Assembly: GCF_014873495.1 (NCBI RefSeq)
Contig: NZ_JADBGF010000001.1
Location: 5,084,001-5,148,000 of the forward strand
DNA length: 64,000 bases
Reading direction: 5' to 3'
Source: Streptomyces stelliscabiei
Lineage (GTDB): Bacteria > Actinomycetota > Actinomycetes > Streptomycetales > Streptomycetaceae
Within the stretch, counting starts at the first letter, position 1. The number at the start of each line of letters is the position of its first letter. Positions 38,697 through 47,308 of this stretch are shown one piece after another. Position numbers and translations under genes: made by a program. Under the pieces are notes generated by a model, which ran no database searches, was not told the origin of the DNA, and worked only from the letters and a program-made list of their open reading frames with translations.

Positions 38697-39179
38697 ATGA
38701 TCAGTCGTCCACTGGCCAGAGCAGCCTGCACCGCCGCCGCCGGCCTGCTGCTGGCAGGCGGAGTCGTCGTCGCCGCGCCGGGCACGGCACTGGCGGCCCG
38801 GTCCGATTGCGAACGTGGGGCCAACGGCTTCCGCGACATCTCCGACAGTCTGGTCGGTGTGCCTGCCGGCCCGGCGGACAAGACCCTGCGCTCCGACCCG
38901 CAGGGGCTGTCCGGGCGGATCAGTCTGCGGGCCACCACCATCGACGGTCGGGTCCACGGATTCGCCGCGCTCTCGGCCCCGCGTGTGGGAGACGAGATCT
39001 GGATGGACTGGACGCTCAACGGCAGGGACGTCCACGTCCAGTGCGGCCCCTTCCGGGCAAGCCGGGACGGCCAGCCCCTGACCAGCGCCGCGAAGGTGAC
39101 GGACAACAGCCCGAACTACCGGTTCCGTGCCTGCGGCGGCGGGGGCGGCCAGGCGGTGCAGTGCACGGACTGGTGGTAG
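38697..39179 (+). CDS. Secreted protein of unknown function with four cysteines
   Basis: A 160-aa exported protein. MISRPLARAACTAAAGLLLAGGVVVAAPGTALA is a clear Sec signal with cleavage at ALA-AR. The mature part has four Cys (SDCERG, VQCGPF, RACGGG, VQCTDWW) that could form two disulfides, and a beta-rich middle (ISLRATTIDGRVHGFAALSAPRVGDEIWMDWTLNGRDVHVQCG). No family is recognised. ATG 38697 follows AGGGGA. Confidence 0.85.
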   Translation: MISRPLARAACTAAAGLLLAGGVVVAAPGTALAARSDCERGANGFRDISDSLVGVPAGPADKTLRSDPQGLSGRISLRATTIDGRVHGFAALSAPRVGDEIWMDWTLNGRDVHVQCGPFRASRDGQPLTSAAKVTDNSPNYRFRACGGGGGQAVQCTDWW

Positions 39180-39201
39180 CCGAACCGGCGGGCCCACCTC
39201 C

Positions 39202-39231
39202 GCGCTCCGGCATCCGTGGATGCCGGAGCGC
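39202..39231. terminator. Terminator hairpin
   Basis: GCGCTCCGGCATCC and GGATGCCGGAGCGC form a perfect 14-bp stem with a GT loop, 23 nt after the stop of the secreted protein gene. Confidence 0.88.
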
Positions 39232-39376
39232 GGTGTCGTACCGCCGGCAGCGCGAACAGGCCCCTCGAAGCCCGAGGTCCGGCGTCTCTCCTGCGAACGC
39301 ATGATCGGGTTACACTCGCCGCCGACAAAGAGGGACCGACAGGGCCCATGGGGCACAAGAGGCGGGGGAGGCCGCG

Positions 39377-39553
39377 GTGGCGGTGCAGGGGAAGAAGATC
39401 GCGCTGTATGTGCTCGTGGTCTTCGTGCTCTACGTGATCATCACGGACCCGGCCAAGGCCGCCGACTACGTCCAGATAGGGTTCGAGGGCGTCTCCAACG
39501 CCGCCCAGTCCGTCGGCGACTTCTTCACCTGGATCGCCGACGGGGCCGAGTAG
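39377..39553 (+). CDS. 58-aa single-helix membrane protein
   Basis: GTG 39377 (or GTG 39383) follows GGGGGAGG. The product VAVQGKKIALYVLVVFVLYVIITDPAKAADYVQIGFEGVSNAAQSVGDFFTWIADGAE has one membrane helix (8-23) and an amphipathic C-terminal part. Very similar short proteins are common in actinobacteria; function unknown. TACACT at 39311-39316 is a possible -10. It precedes the Dabb-domain gene by 46 bp. Confidence 0.75.
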   Translation: MAVQGKKIALYVLVVFVLYVIITDPAKAADYVQIGFEGVSNAAQSVGDFFTWIADGAE

Positions 39554-39599
39554 CCCCCGCCCCGTACCCCGTACCCCGTACGACCCTTCCGGAGCACCC

Positions 39600-39893
39600 A
39601 TGATCCGCCACCTGGTCCTCTTCAAGCTCAACGAGGGCGTCGAGCGCGACGACCCGCGGGTCGTGCGGGGTGAGGGCGCCTTCCGCGCACTGGACGGCAC
39701 GATCGCGGAGATCCGCTCCTGGGAACTGGGCTGGAACCTCAGCGACCGCCCCATCGCCTACGACTTCGCGATCAACTCCGCGTTCGACGACCTGGACGGC
39801 CTGCGCGCCTACGCCGAGCACCCGGACCACCAGGCGGGCGTGGCGCTGTGGCGCGAGTTCGCCACGTGGGTCGTCGCCGACTACGAGTTCTGA
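39600..39893 (+). CDS. Dabb-domain (stress-responsive alpha/beta barrel) protein
   Basis: A 97-aa ferredoxin-like barrel of the Dabb family: MIRHLVLFKLNEGVERDD, WELGWNLSDRPIAYDFAINSAFDDLDGLRAYAEHPDHQAGVALWREF, with the conserved HPDHQ motif. Dabb proteins dimerise; some are enzymes, most have no known reaction. A strong terminator follows. Confidence 0.9.
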   Translation: MIRHLVLFKLNEGVERDDPRVVRGEGAFRALDGTIAEIRSWELGWNLSDRPIAYDFAINSAFDDLDGLRAYAEHPDHQAGVALWREFATWVVADYEF

Positions 39894-39958
39894 GCCGTAG
39901 GGCCGTTCGTCCCCGCGCACGCGCCGCTCGTTCCGCACCACCCGCCCCTCCCACTCCG

Positions 39959-39987
39959 CCCCGCACTCGAACAGTGCGGGGTTTTTT
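39959..39987 (+). terminator. Rho-independent terminator
   Basis: CCCCGCACT / AGTGCGGGG (9-bp stem, CGAAC loop) followed by six Ts, the clearest intrinsic terminator in the window. Confidence 0.95.
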
Positions 39988-40098
39988 GCACCCGATTGCC
40001 CCTCATGCTCTCCACTCATGTTCAACACGGGTATATGCGGTGCTTGATCACAGTGCACATGTCTTGTGATGCTATGACCGCTTTTGACGGTTGAGTTG

Positions 40099-40986
40099 AT
40101 GGATGAAGAGGTGGCGTTGACCGTGTCGGCCAGTACTGCGCCTCCCCAGGAAGAAGTCCCGGCTCCCGAGCCCGCGTCGGCCCAGGTCGCCGCCCAGGCC
40201 ACCGCACCCGCCCCGGAGAAACGTCGCGGCGCCGACACCCGGGCCCTCACCCAGGTGCTGTTCGGTGAGCTGAAGCATCTGGCGCCGGGCACTCCGGAGC
40301 ACAACCGCGTGCGCGGGGCGCTCATCGAGGCGAACCTCCCGCTCGTGCGCTACGCGGCCGCCCGTTTCCGCTCCCGCAACGAGCCCATGGAGGACGTCAT
40401 CCAGGTCGGGACCATCGGGCTGATCAACGCCATCGACCGGTTCGACCCGGACCGGGGCGTGCAGTTCCCGACCTTCGCGATGCCGACCGTCATCGGCGAG
40501 ATCAAGCGGTACTTCCGCGACAACGTGCGCACGGTCCACGTCCCGCGCCGGCTGCACGAGCTGTGGGTCCAGGTGAACAGCGCGACCGAGGACCTCACCA
40601 CCGCCTTCGGGCGCACCCCCTCCACCGCCGAGATCGCCGAACGGCTGCGCATCACCGAGGAGGAGGTCCTGTCCTGCATCGAGGCGGGCCGGTCGTACCA
40701 CGCGACCTCGCTGGAGGCCGCCCAGGAGGGTGACGGAATGCCGGGGCTGCTCGACCGGCTCGGCTACGAGGACCCGGAGCTGGACGGCGTCGAACACCGC
40801 GACCTCGTACGGCACCTCCTCGTCCAGCTGCCCGAGCGCGAGCAGCGGATCCTGCTGCTGCGCTACTACAGCAACCTCACGCAGTCACAGATCAGCGCCG
40901 AGCTGGGGGTCTCCCAGATGCACGTGTCCCGGCTGCTGGCCCGCAGCTTCGCGCGGCTGCGCTCGGCCAACCGGATCGAGGCGTAG
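40099..40986 (+). CDS. sigF: SigB-type RNA polymerase sigma factor (SigF)
   Basis: A group 3 sigma factor of the stress/sporulation class. Region 2: NLPLVRYAAARFRSRNEPMEDVIQVGTIGLINAIDRFDPDRGVQFPTFAMPTVIGEIKRYFRDN; region 3: RRLHELWVQVNSATEDLTTAFGRTPSTAEIAERL; region 4 ends with the HTH LTQSQISAELGVSQMHVSRLLARSFARLRSANRIEA, which agrees with Streptomyces SigF from memory. The start is uncertain: ATG 40099 used here; TTG 40117 or GTG 40123 lie better behind GAAGAGG. It adjoins a paralogous gene (sigN), the usual order. GGGTAT near 40030 may be a SigB-type -10. Confidence 0.88.
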   Translation: MDEEVALTVSASTAPPQEEVPAPEPASAQVAAQATAPAPEKRRGADTRALTQVLFGELKHLAPGTPEHNRVRGALIEANLPLVRYAAARFRSRNEPMEDVIQVGTIGLINAIDRFDPDRGVQFPTFAMPTVIGEIKRYFRDNVRTVHVPRRLHELWVQVNSATEDLTTAFGRTPSTAEIAERLRITEEEVLSCIEAGRSYHATSLEAAQEGDGMPGLLDRLGYEDPELDGVEHRDLVRHLLVQLPEREQRILLLRYYSNLTQSQISAELGVSQMHVSRLLARSFARLRSANRIEA

Positions 40987-41427
40987 CGCTCAGCGAGGGT
41001 GCCGGAGGCCTCCTGCTCATCGGCCGGTTTCCGGGTGACCTTCGGTAACCACACACCCCCCGCGCCTTCCCGGATGGACCATGGGGCACGCGGGGCGCAC
41101 GATGGCAGGCGGGGCGCACAGAATCGGCCAGCGGTGCGCGTGCGCAGGCCATGGGCCTGTCCGAATGCGCTGTCGAAGTGTCACCGTCGAGAGCGAATCG
41201 CTTTTTGACGGTCTTTCCGGCAGAACTGCGCTGAAATCCCATCAGACTGCCTTTTTCCAGGGCCTATCCACCCTCTCCATGTCGACATGTCACTACATCG
41301 CGTTGCCGACGTGTGACATTCTCTCCCCAGCGCGTTTGCCGTGGCCTCGCCGCCGGTATTCAGGTGGAGGCTGCGTTCCTTACGACGGAGCGTCCGCCGC
41401 GACCGTCCGCGACCCAAAGGGGGTGGC
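40987..41427. other. Intergenic region between sigF and sigN
   Basis: About 440 bases with no gene and lower GC than its surroundings (AT-richer from about 41180 to 41340). A SigB-like promoter is possible: GTTT near 41334 and CGGTAT near 41354 with about 16 bp between, consistent with autoregulation, but weak. Confidence 0.4.
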
Positions 41428-42348
41428 ATGTCCGCAGACCAGGGCAGCTCGAAGGTGCTCACGCTCGAGAAGAGCGCGACCGCGCCCGACGCTATCCAGG
41501 CCCCTCAGGACCTTCAGGCGCTTGAGGACCTTCCCGGTCCCCAGGCTCCGCCGGTGACTGACCTTCCGGCCGTGTCGGCCTCGGCGAACATCGACACCCG
41601 CACCCTGTCCCGCTCCCTGTTCCTGCGGCTGGCCGCACTGGACGAGAACAGCCCCGAGCGTGCCTACGTCCGGGACACCCTCATCGAGCTCAACCTCCCG
41701 CTGGTGCGTTACGCCGCCGCCCGTTTCCGGTCGCGCAACGAGCCGATGGAGGACATCGTCCAGGTCGGCACGATCGGCCTGATCAAGGCGATCGACCGCT
41801 TCGACTGCGAACGGGGCGTGGAGTTCCCGACGTTCGCGATGCCGACGGTCGTGGGCGAGATCAAGCGGTTCTTCCGCGACACCTCGTGGTCGGTCCGGGT
41901 TCCGCGCCGGCTGCAGGAGCTGCGTCTGGCGCTCACCAAGGCCAGCGACGAGCTGTCGCAGAAGCTCGACCGCTCCCCGACCGTCACCGAACTCGCCGCC
42001 GTCCTGGGCGTGTCGGAGGAGGACGTCGTCGACGGCCTCGCGGTCGGCAACGCCTACACCGCGTCGTCACTGGACTCGCCGGCCCCCGAGGACGACGGCG
42101 GCGAGGGCTCCCTCGCGGACCGTCTCGGCTACGAGGACACGGCACTGGAGGGCGTGGAGTACCGCGAGTCCCTCAAGCCGCTGCTGGCCAAGCTGCCGCC
42201 CCGTGAGCGCCGGATCATCATGCTCCGGTTCTTCGCGAACATGACGCAGTCCCAGATCGGCGAAGAGGTCGGCATCTCCCAGATGCACGTCTCCCGCCTC
42301 CTCACCCGGACCCTGGCCCAGCTCCGCGAGGGCCTGATCTCCGACTGA
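41428..42348 (+). CDS. sigN: SigB-type RNA polymerase sigma factor (SigN)
   Basis: A 306-aa paralogue of the preceding gene. It has NLPLVRYAAARFRSRNEPMEDIVQVGTIGLIKAIDRFDCERGVEFPTFAMPTVVGEIKRFFRDTSWSVRVPRRLQELRLALTKA, and region 4 MTQSQIGEEVGISQMHVSRLLTRTLAQLREGLISD. ATG 41428 follows AAAGGGGGTGGC. Position beside sigF and sequence class point to SigN, a developmental sigma factor in Streptomyces. No anti-sigma factor gene is adjacent. Confidence 0.82.
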   Translation: MSADQGSSKVLTLEKSATAPDAIQAPQDLQALEDLPGPQAPPVTDLPAVSASANIDTRTLSRSLFLRLAALDENSPERAYVRDTLIELNLPLVRYAAARFRSRNEPMEDIVQVGTIGLIKAIDRFDCERGVEFPTFAMPTVVGEIKRFFRDTSWSVRVPRRLQELRLALTKASDELSQKLDRSPTVTELAAVLGVSEEDVVDGLAVGNAYTASSLDSPAPEDDGGEGSLADRLGYEDTALEGVEYRESLKPLLAKLPPRERRIIMLRFFANMTQSQIGEEVGISQMHVSRLLTRTLAQLREGLISD

Positions 42349-42378
42349 GGCGGCACCGCCCACGCGGTGACACGTGAC

Positions 42379-42501
42379 CCGCCGGGGCGGCTTGACGCCA
42401 CCCCGGCGGTAGTCGCGCGCGGGAGTACGTGGGCGACACGGGCCCATGATTCGGGCGCGGGCCCGGTGGGGGCGGCTTGACGGCACCCCCGGCGGTGGTC
42501 G
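42379..42501. repeat. Two hairpin-forming direct repeats
   Basis: CGGCTTGACGCCACCCCGGC and its near copy CGGCTTGACGGCACCCCCGG (around 42388 and 42472) each close a GC-rich hairpin. The intervening GCGCGGGCCCGGTGGGG appears again at about 42631-42647, so the block looks partly triplicated. Confidence 0.65.
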
Positions 42502-42519
42502 TGTGCGGGGGTAGGCTCC

Positions 42520-42601
42520 ACCGGGCGTCGATGCCTTCAAGGGCCTCGGTCTGCAGGTAGAGGTCCTCGGCGCTCTCCCGGTCCCCCGCCTTGCGTCGCA
42601 A
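42520..42601 (-). pseudogene. Short coding remnant, TPR-like
   Basis: From 42601 the minus strand reads MRRKAGDRESAEDLYLQTEALEGIDARW before the repeats destroy the frame. The pattern KAGDRESAE.LY resembles one repeat of Streptomyces tetratricopeptide-like regulators. It is boxed by repeats and has no gene around it, so I take it as a fragment left by recombination. Confidence 0.35.
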
Positions 42602-42649
42602 CGTGGGCGACCCCGAGTGCGTGGTTCAGGCGCGGGCCCGGTGGGGCTT

Positions 42650-42770
42650 CTCGCGCAGTTCCCGGCGCCCCTGAAAGCCCAGGCCCCTTCGGCCCGAAAA
42701 GCACGGGGCGCAGCCCCTGCTTTTCAGGGGCGCGGGGAACTGCGCGAGCAACCACGACGCACCCGCACCC
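42650..42770. repeat. Inverted pair of the dispersed Streptomyces GC-rich repeat
   Basis: CTCGCGCAGTTCCCGGCGCC (from 42650) and GGGGCGCGGGGAACTGCGCG (ending 42748 with its flanks) are imperfect inverse copies that can fold into one long hairpin with inner arms. The right copy extends through AACCACGACGCACCCGC. Related single copies are at 47.2 and 48.65 kb. Probably a non-coding mobile-like or terminator element. Confidence 0.8.
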
Positions 42771-42831
42771 GCACGATCACGATCACGACCACGGCCCCCG
42801 GCAGACGCACAGGCGCCCACCCCACAGGGAC

Positions 42832-43038
42832 CTACGCCAGCGCCAGCCACACCACCGCGGCCACCACAGCCACCGCCGCGAGAACACCGACGATCACACC
42901 GACCCGCGGCCCGGAACCGCCCGCCGCACCCGAGGCGGCCTGCCGGCCCCCCGAAGGCGTCTCGTCGACGAAGGCGCGGAACATCTGCGTGCTCCCCGCG
43001 GGGTCGTAGTTGCCCTGGGGGTTCTGGTTGTCGGCCAT
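42832..43038 (-). CDS. 68-aa C-terminally anchored membrane protein
   Basis: MADNQNPQGNYDPAGSTQMFRAFVDETPSGGRQA is a soluble polar head; VGVIVGVLAAVAVVAAVVWLALA at the end is a single tail-anchor helix. ATG 43038 is used because the N-terminus is well formed there; the longer frame continues into the divergent MarR promoter. No family is recognised. Confidence 0.7.
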   Translation of the reverse strand: MADNQNPQGNYDPAGSTQMFRAFVDETPSGGRQAASGAAGGSGPRVGVIVGVLAAVAVVAAVVWLALA

Positions 43039-43157
43039 GGCCCGAGACCTTAGCGAATCGCGCACGACGCACCCAAGCGGGGTCGCCCGCCCACGACCCC
43101 GCACCGTTCTCCTTTGCCAAGACTTGGGCCGCGCCCACCCGATTTCATTTGCCTGCA

Positions 43158-43180
43158 GCAACCATCCATTCTATGGTTGC
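43158..43180. promoter_or_regulatory. MarR operator
   Basis: GCAACCAT and ATGGTTGC form a perfect 8-bp inverted repeat with a 7-nt spacer, 28 bp before the MarR start. Size and symmetry fit a MarR dimer site; a further GCAAC half-site follows at 43186. Confidence 0.8.
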
Positions 43181-43208
43181 CCTAAGCAACAACATCGGGA
43201 GGCACTCC

Positions 43209-43655
43209 ATGGCCGGGCAGGCGCACTACGAGGAGCTGGTCCGTCAGCTCAGTGCCGTCGGGGCCGTGAAGCGGGAGCTCACCAGGATGCTGCCGCACGA
43301 GTGCCCCGGCGGCTCGGCGGGAGTCCTGACCCTGCTCGGCCGGCACGGCGAGATGCGGATGAGCAGGCTCGCCGAGCTGCTCGCGGTGGACATGTCGGTG
43401 ACCAGCCGTCATGTCGCCCACGTCGCCGGGCGGGGCTGGATCGAACGCCTCCCCGACCCGGCGGACAAACGCTCACGCATCCTGCGCCTGACCCCCGAGG
43501 GCCGGGCCGTGGTCGCGGAGCTGGACCGCCGCAGCGGCCGGCTGATGGCCGACCGGCTCAGCGACTGGTCCGACGACGAGGTCGCCCAGCTCGCCCGGCT
43601 CCTGGGCCGGCTCCGCGAGAGCTTCGACGCCACCCCGACCCGCGCACCCGCCTAG
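43209..43655 (+). CDS. MarR-family transcriptional regulator
   Basis: A 148-aa winged-helix repressor: GSAGVLTLLGRHGEMRMSRLAELLAVDMSVTSRHVAHVAGRGWIERLPDPADKRSRILRLTPEGRAVV contains the HTH and the DxRxxxxxLT wing. ATG 43209 follows GGGAGG. It is upstream of and co-directional with an MFS exporter (117-bp gap) and most likely represses it through the palindrome at 43158-43180, releasing when a small aromatic or drug binds. Confidence 0.93.
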   Translation: MAGQAHYEELVRQLSAVGAVKRELTRMLPHECPGGSAGVLTLLGRHGEMRMSRLAELLAVDMSVTSRHVAHVAGRGWIERLPDPADKRSRILRLTPEGRAVVAELDRRSGRLMADRLSDWSDDEVAQLARLLGRLRESFDATPTRAPA

Positions 43656-43772
43656 CGGCCGACGCGACGACGCCCAGGCCCCACAGCGGCCGGCCCGACG
43701 ATCCGTACGCCCGCACAGCGGCGTCCACCCCGACCCGTACACCCGCAAAGACCCGTAGGAAAAGGAAGCCCC

Positions 43773-46295
43773 ATGGCAACGACCACACCAGCCGGTGTGC
43801 GGGCTCACGCCAAGCACGGAGGAGGCACCGCCAAGGGTGCTCCCCACAGCGGTGGCGACCACGCCCCGATGACGCACCGGCAGATCATGGAAGCGCTGAC
43901 CGGACTGCTGCTCGGCATGTTCGTGGCGATCCTGTCGTCGACGATCGTGTCGAACGCGCTGCCGGACATCATCAAGGACCTGGGCGGCGGACAGAGCGCC
44001 TACACGTGGGTCGTGACCGCGTCGCTGCTCGCGATGACCGCGTCCACCCCGCTGTGGGGCAAGCTCGCCGACCTGTTCTCCAAGAAGCTGCTGATCCAGC
44101 TCGCACTCGTGATCTTCGTGCTCGGGTCGGCCGCCGCCGGCCTGTCCCAGAACGCCGGGACGCTCATCACGTTCCGCGCGGTCCAGGGCGTCGGTATGGG
44201 CGGTCTCTCCTCGCTGGCCCAGATCATCCTCGCGGCGATGATCTCCCCGCGCGAACGCGGCCGGTACAACGGCTACCTAGGCGCCACCTTCGCGACCGCC
44301 ATGGTCGGCGGCCCGCTGGTCGGCGGTGTCATCACCGACACCAGCTGGCTCGGCTGGCGCTGGTGCTTCTACGTCGGCGTGCCCTTCGCGGTCATCGCCC
44401 TGGTCGTGCTCCAGCGGACCCTGCACCTGCCGGTCGTCAGGCGCAAGGTGAAGGTCGACTGGGCCGGCGCGTTCCTCATCACCGCCGCGGTCTGCCTGCT
44501 GCTGATCTGGGTGACCTTCGCCGGTGACAAGTACGACTGGGTGTCGTGGCAGACGTACGCGATGGTCGGCGGCACTGTCGCGCTGCTCGCGCTGTTCCTG
44601 CTGGTCGAGTCGAAGGCGACCGAGCCGATCATGCCGTTGCGGCTGTTCCGCAACCGGACGATCGCGCTGGCGTCGCTGGCCTCCCTCTTCGTCGGTGTCG
44701 CGATGTTCGCGGGCACCATCTTCTTCAGCCAGTACTTCCAGCTCGCCCGCGACAAGTCGCCGACCATGTCCGGCGTCATGACGATCCCGATGATCGCCGG
44801 TCTGTTCGTCTCCTCGACCGTCTCCGGCCAGGTCATCACCCGCACCGGCCGCTGGAAGGCCTGGCTGCTCGCCGGCGGTGTGCTGGTGACCTCCGGGCTC
44901 GCGCTGCTGGGTTCGCTCCGGTACGACACCGCGTACTGGCACGTGGCGATCTTCATGGCGCTGCTCGGTCTCGGCGTCGGCATGATGATGCAGAACCTGG
45001 TGCTGTGCACCCAGAACCAGGTCGCCCCGAGCGACCTCGGCGCCGCCAGCTCGGTCGTCACCTTCTTCCGCTCCCTCGGCGGCGCGATCGGCGTCTCGGC
45101 GCTGGGCGCGGTGCTGAGCCACCGGATCTCGCACTACGCCGAGGAGGGCCTCGCCAAGCTGGGCGTGTCCGGTTCCGCCACGGGCCACGGCGAGATCCCC
45201 GACCTGGACGCCCTGCCCACGCCGATCCGCACGGTCATCGAGAGCGCCTACGGCCACGGCATCGGAGACGTCTTCCTCTACGCCGCCCCCTTCGCCGTCC
45301 TCGCCCTGGTCTTCTCCCTCTTCATCAAGGAGGTCCCGCTGCGGACCACCGGGGCGCTCGCCCAGGCGGCCCAGACGAAGGCGGCGGCCACGGAGACCGA
45401 CGGGGAGACGGACACGCCGGACGCGTCCGCGACGCCCGCCCAGACCACGGCCCCGGCCCCGGTGGCCGCGGACTCCGGCACGGCTCCGGCCGCCGACACG
45501 GCAACGGTCACCCCGCCGGTGTCGGACAGCGGCAACGGAACTCCCGTACGCGGTCAGGTCCGCGGGGCCGAGGGCGTGCCCGTGCCGCGGGCCGCCGTCA
45601 CCCTGATCTCGCTCGGCGGACGGCAGCTCGGCCGTTCGGTCGCGGGGGCCGACGGCGCCTACGCGGTGGACGCGCCCAGCGCCGGGTCGTACGTCCTGAT
45701 CGCGGCCGCCGACGGGTTCCAGCCCCAGGCGTCCACGGTGGTCGTGAACGGTGAGCCGGTCGCGTACGACATCCTGCTCAGCGGCACGAGCGGGCTGAGC
45801 GGTGTGGTGCGGGCCGACGGCACCGGGCGCGCCGTGCGGGACGCCATGGTCGTGGTGACCGATGTGCGCGGGGACGTGCTGGCCGGCGGGCTCACCGGTG
45901 AGCAGGGCGAGTTCGCCTTCGGCGAGCTGGTGCCCGGTGCGGTCACCGTCGCGGTGAACGCCGCCGGGTTCCGGCCGCGTGCCCTGCCCGTCGAGGTCGG
46001 CGGCACCGGGGTCACCCGGATCGAGATCGACCTGGAGACCGGGGCCCGGCTCCAGGGCGTCGTCCGGGGGCCGGGCGGAGTGCTGGCCGACGCCCGCGTG
46101 ACCCTCGTCGACGCGGCGGGCAACGTGGTCGGCTCGGCCACCACCGGCGCGGACGGGGCGTACGCCTTCACCGACCTGGACGGCGGCGAGTACACGGTCA
46201 TCGCGACCGGCTACCCGCCCGTGGCCACGGCCCTGACCGTCGCCGGACCCGGCGTCGACGGCCACGACATCGAACTCGCCCACCCCGGCGAGTAG
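43773..46295 (+). CDS. DHA2-family MFS exporter with C-terminal carboxypeptidase-regulatory-like repeats
   Basis: An 840-aa fusion. Residues about 35-530 are a 14-helix drug:H+ antiporter (LLLGMFVAILSSTIVSNALPDI, WVVTASLLAMTASTPLWGKLADLFSKK, RAVQGVGMGGLSSLAQIILAAMISPRERGRYNG). After an Ala/Thr linker come three beta-sandwich repeats (VRGQVRGAEGVPVPRAAVTLISLGG, LSGVVRADGTGRAVRDAMVVVTDVRG, LQGVVRGPGGVLADARVTLVDAAG), each about 80 aa. These domains are probably cytosolic or extracytoplasmic according to helix count. Ribosome site AGGAAA precedes ATG 43773. Under MarR control by context. Confidence 0.9.
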   Translation: MATTTPAGVRAHAKHGGGTAKGAPHSGGDHAPMTHRQIMEALTGLLLGMFVAILSSTIVSNALPDIIKDLGGGQSAYTWVVTASLLAMTASTPLWGKLADLFSKKLLIQLALVIFVLGSAAAGLSQNAGTLITFRAVQGVGMGGLSSLAQIILAAMISPRERGRYNGYLGATFATAMVGGPLVGGVITDTSWLGWRWCFYVGVPFAVIALVVLQRTLHLPVVRRKVKVDWAGAFLITAAVCLLLIWVTFAGDKYDWVSWQTYAMVGGTVALLALFLLVESKATEPIMPLRLFRNRTIALASLASLFVGVAMFAGTIFFSQYFQLARDKSPTMSGVMTIPMIAGLFVSSTVSGQVITRTGRWKAWLLAGGVLVTSGLALLGSLRYDTAYWHVAIFMALLGLGVGMMMQNLVLCTQNQVAPSDLGAASSVVTFFRSLGGAIGVSALGAVLSHRISHYAEEGLAKLGVSGSATGHGEIPDLDALPTPIRTVIESAYGHGIGDVFLYAAPFAVLALVFSLFIKEVPLRTTGALAQAAQTKAAATETDGETDTPDASATPAQTTAPAPVAADSGTAPAADTATVTPPVSDSGNGTPVRGQVRGAEGVPVPRAAVTLISLGGRQLGRSVAGADGAYAVDAPSAGSYVLIAAADGFQPQASTVVVNGEPVAYDILLSGTSGLSGVVRADGTGRAVRDAMVVVTDVRGDVLAGGLTGEQGEFAFGELVPGAVTVAVNAAGFRPRALPVEVGGTGVTRIEIDLETGARLQGVVRGPGGVLADARVTLVDAAGNVVGSATTGADGAYAFTDLDGGEYTVIATGYPPVATALTVAGPGVDGHDIELAHPGE

Positions 46296-46381
46296 TTCGA
46301 GCGGCTGACAGTCGAACCACCGGCCGGTGGAGCCACCCCCCGCTCCACCGGCCGGTCGCATGCTGAGGAGTTGGACGGACC

Positions 46382-47200
46382 ATGGCACTGACCGCGAGGA
46401 TCCGCACCCGGGACGGATGGGCCGTGTCGCACGCGGTCGTCACGGTGACCGACATGACCGGTACGCAGGTGCTGCGGGCCGGGGCGGACGCCGAAGGGGG
46501 CGTGCACGACCCGACGGCGCTCGCGCCCGGCGCCTACACGGTGATCGTCACGGCGGTCGGCCACGCGCCGTTCGCCGCCGGCGCGCTGGTGACCGCGAGC
46601 GGCCGGGCGGAGGTCGGCACGGTCACCCTCTCCCGGCTCGGCGGCACGGAACTGCCGCCGCCCGGCCCCTGGACCGTCGACCCCGCCCACTCCTCCGTCT
46701 CCGCGCTGGCCCAGCACCTCGGCATCTCCAGCGTCCACGGCCGCTTCACCGACTTCTCGGCCTCGATCGAGATCGCCCCGGCCCCGGACGAGGGCACCGG
46801 GTCCCGGGTGGAGGCGGTGATCCGGGCCGCCTCGATCGACACCGGGAACGCGACCCGGGACCGGCATCTGCGCTCGCCGGACTTCCTGGACGCCGAACGG
46901 CACCCCGAGATCACCTACGTCTCGACGGGCCTGACCCCGGCCGGCCCGGACCGCTGGACGGTCCACGGCGAGCTGGGCATGCGCGGGGTCGTACGGCCGG
47001 TGGACCTGGACCTGGCCTACCTGGGCACCGGCGCGGACCCGTGGGGCGGCACGCGCGCCGCGTTCCGGGCCACCGCCGAACTGCACCGTGCGGACTTCGC
47101 CATGAACTACAACCAGGTCGTGCAGGCGGGGATCGCGGCGATCGGGACGACGCTGAGGGTCGAACTGGACGTGCAGGCCGTGCAGGGGCGGAGCGCGTAG
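46382..47200 (+). CDS. YceI-family protein with N-terminal carboxypeptidase-regulatory-like domain
   Basis: Residues 1-88 repeat the beta-sandwich type seen in the preceding exporter (ALTARIRTRDGWAVSHAVVTVTDMTG, GAYTVIVTAVGHAPFAAGALVTASG). Residues about 95-270 form a YceI lipocalin-like domain (GPWTVDPAHSSVSALAQHLGISSVHGRFTDFSASIEI, HPEITYVSTGLTPAG, GVVRPVDLDLAYLG). YceI proteins bind isoprenoid-like lipids. No signal peptide is present. The gene starts 86 bp after the exporter, so the two probably act together on a hydrophobic compound. Confidence 0.9.
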   Translation: MALTARIRTRDGWAVSHAVVTVTDMTGTQVLRAGADAEGGVHDPTALAPGAYTVIVTAVGHAPFAAGALVTASGRAEVGTVTLSRLGGTELPPPGPWTVDPAHSSVSALAQHLGISSVHGRFTDFSASIEIAPAPDEGTGSRVEAVIRAASIDTGNATRDRHLRSPDFLDAERHPEITYVSTGLTPAGPDRWTVHGELGMRGVVRPVDLDLAYLGTGADPWGGTRAAFRATAELHRADFAMNYNQVVQAGIAAIGTTLRVELDVQAVQGRSA

Positions 47201-47206
47201 CGCTGC

Positions 47207-47252
47207 CGCGAGGGGCGCGGGGAACCGCGCGAACCACCACGACGCACCCGCC
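47207..47252. repeat. Single copy of the dispersed GC-rich repeat
   Basis: GAGGGGCGCGGGGAACCGCG and following GAACCACCACGACGCACCCG match the right arm of the 42.65-kb element over about 40 bases, directly after the YceI stop. Confidence 0.75.
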
Positions 47253-47308
47253 GCCGAACCGCGGAACCCCCCGAGCCGATGGGCGCCCCTGGCCCTACGC
47301 TGGGCGCC

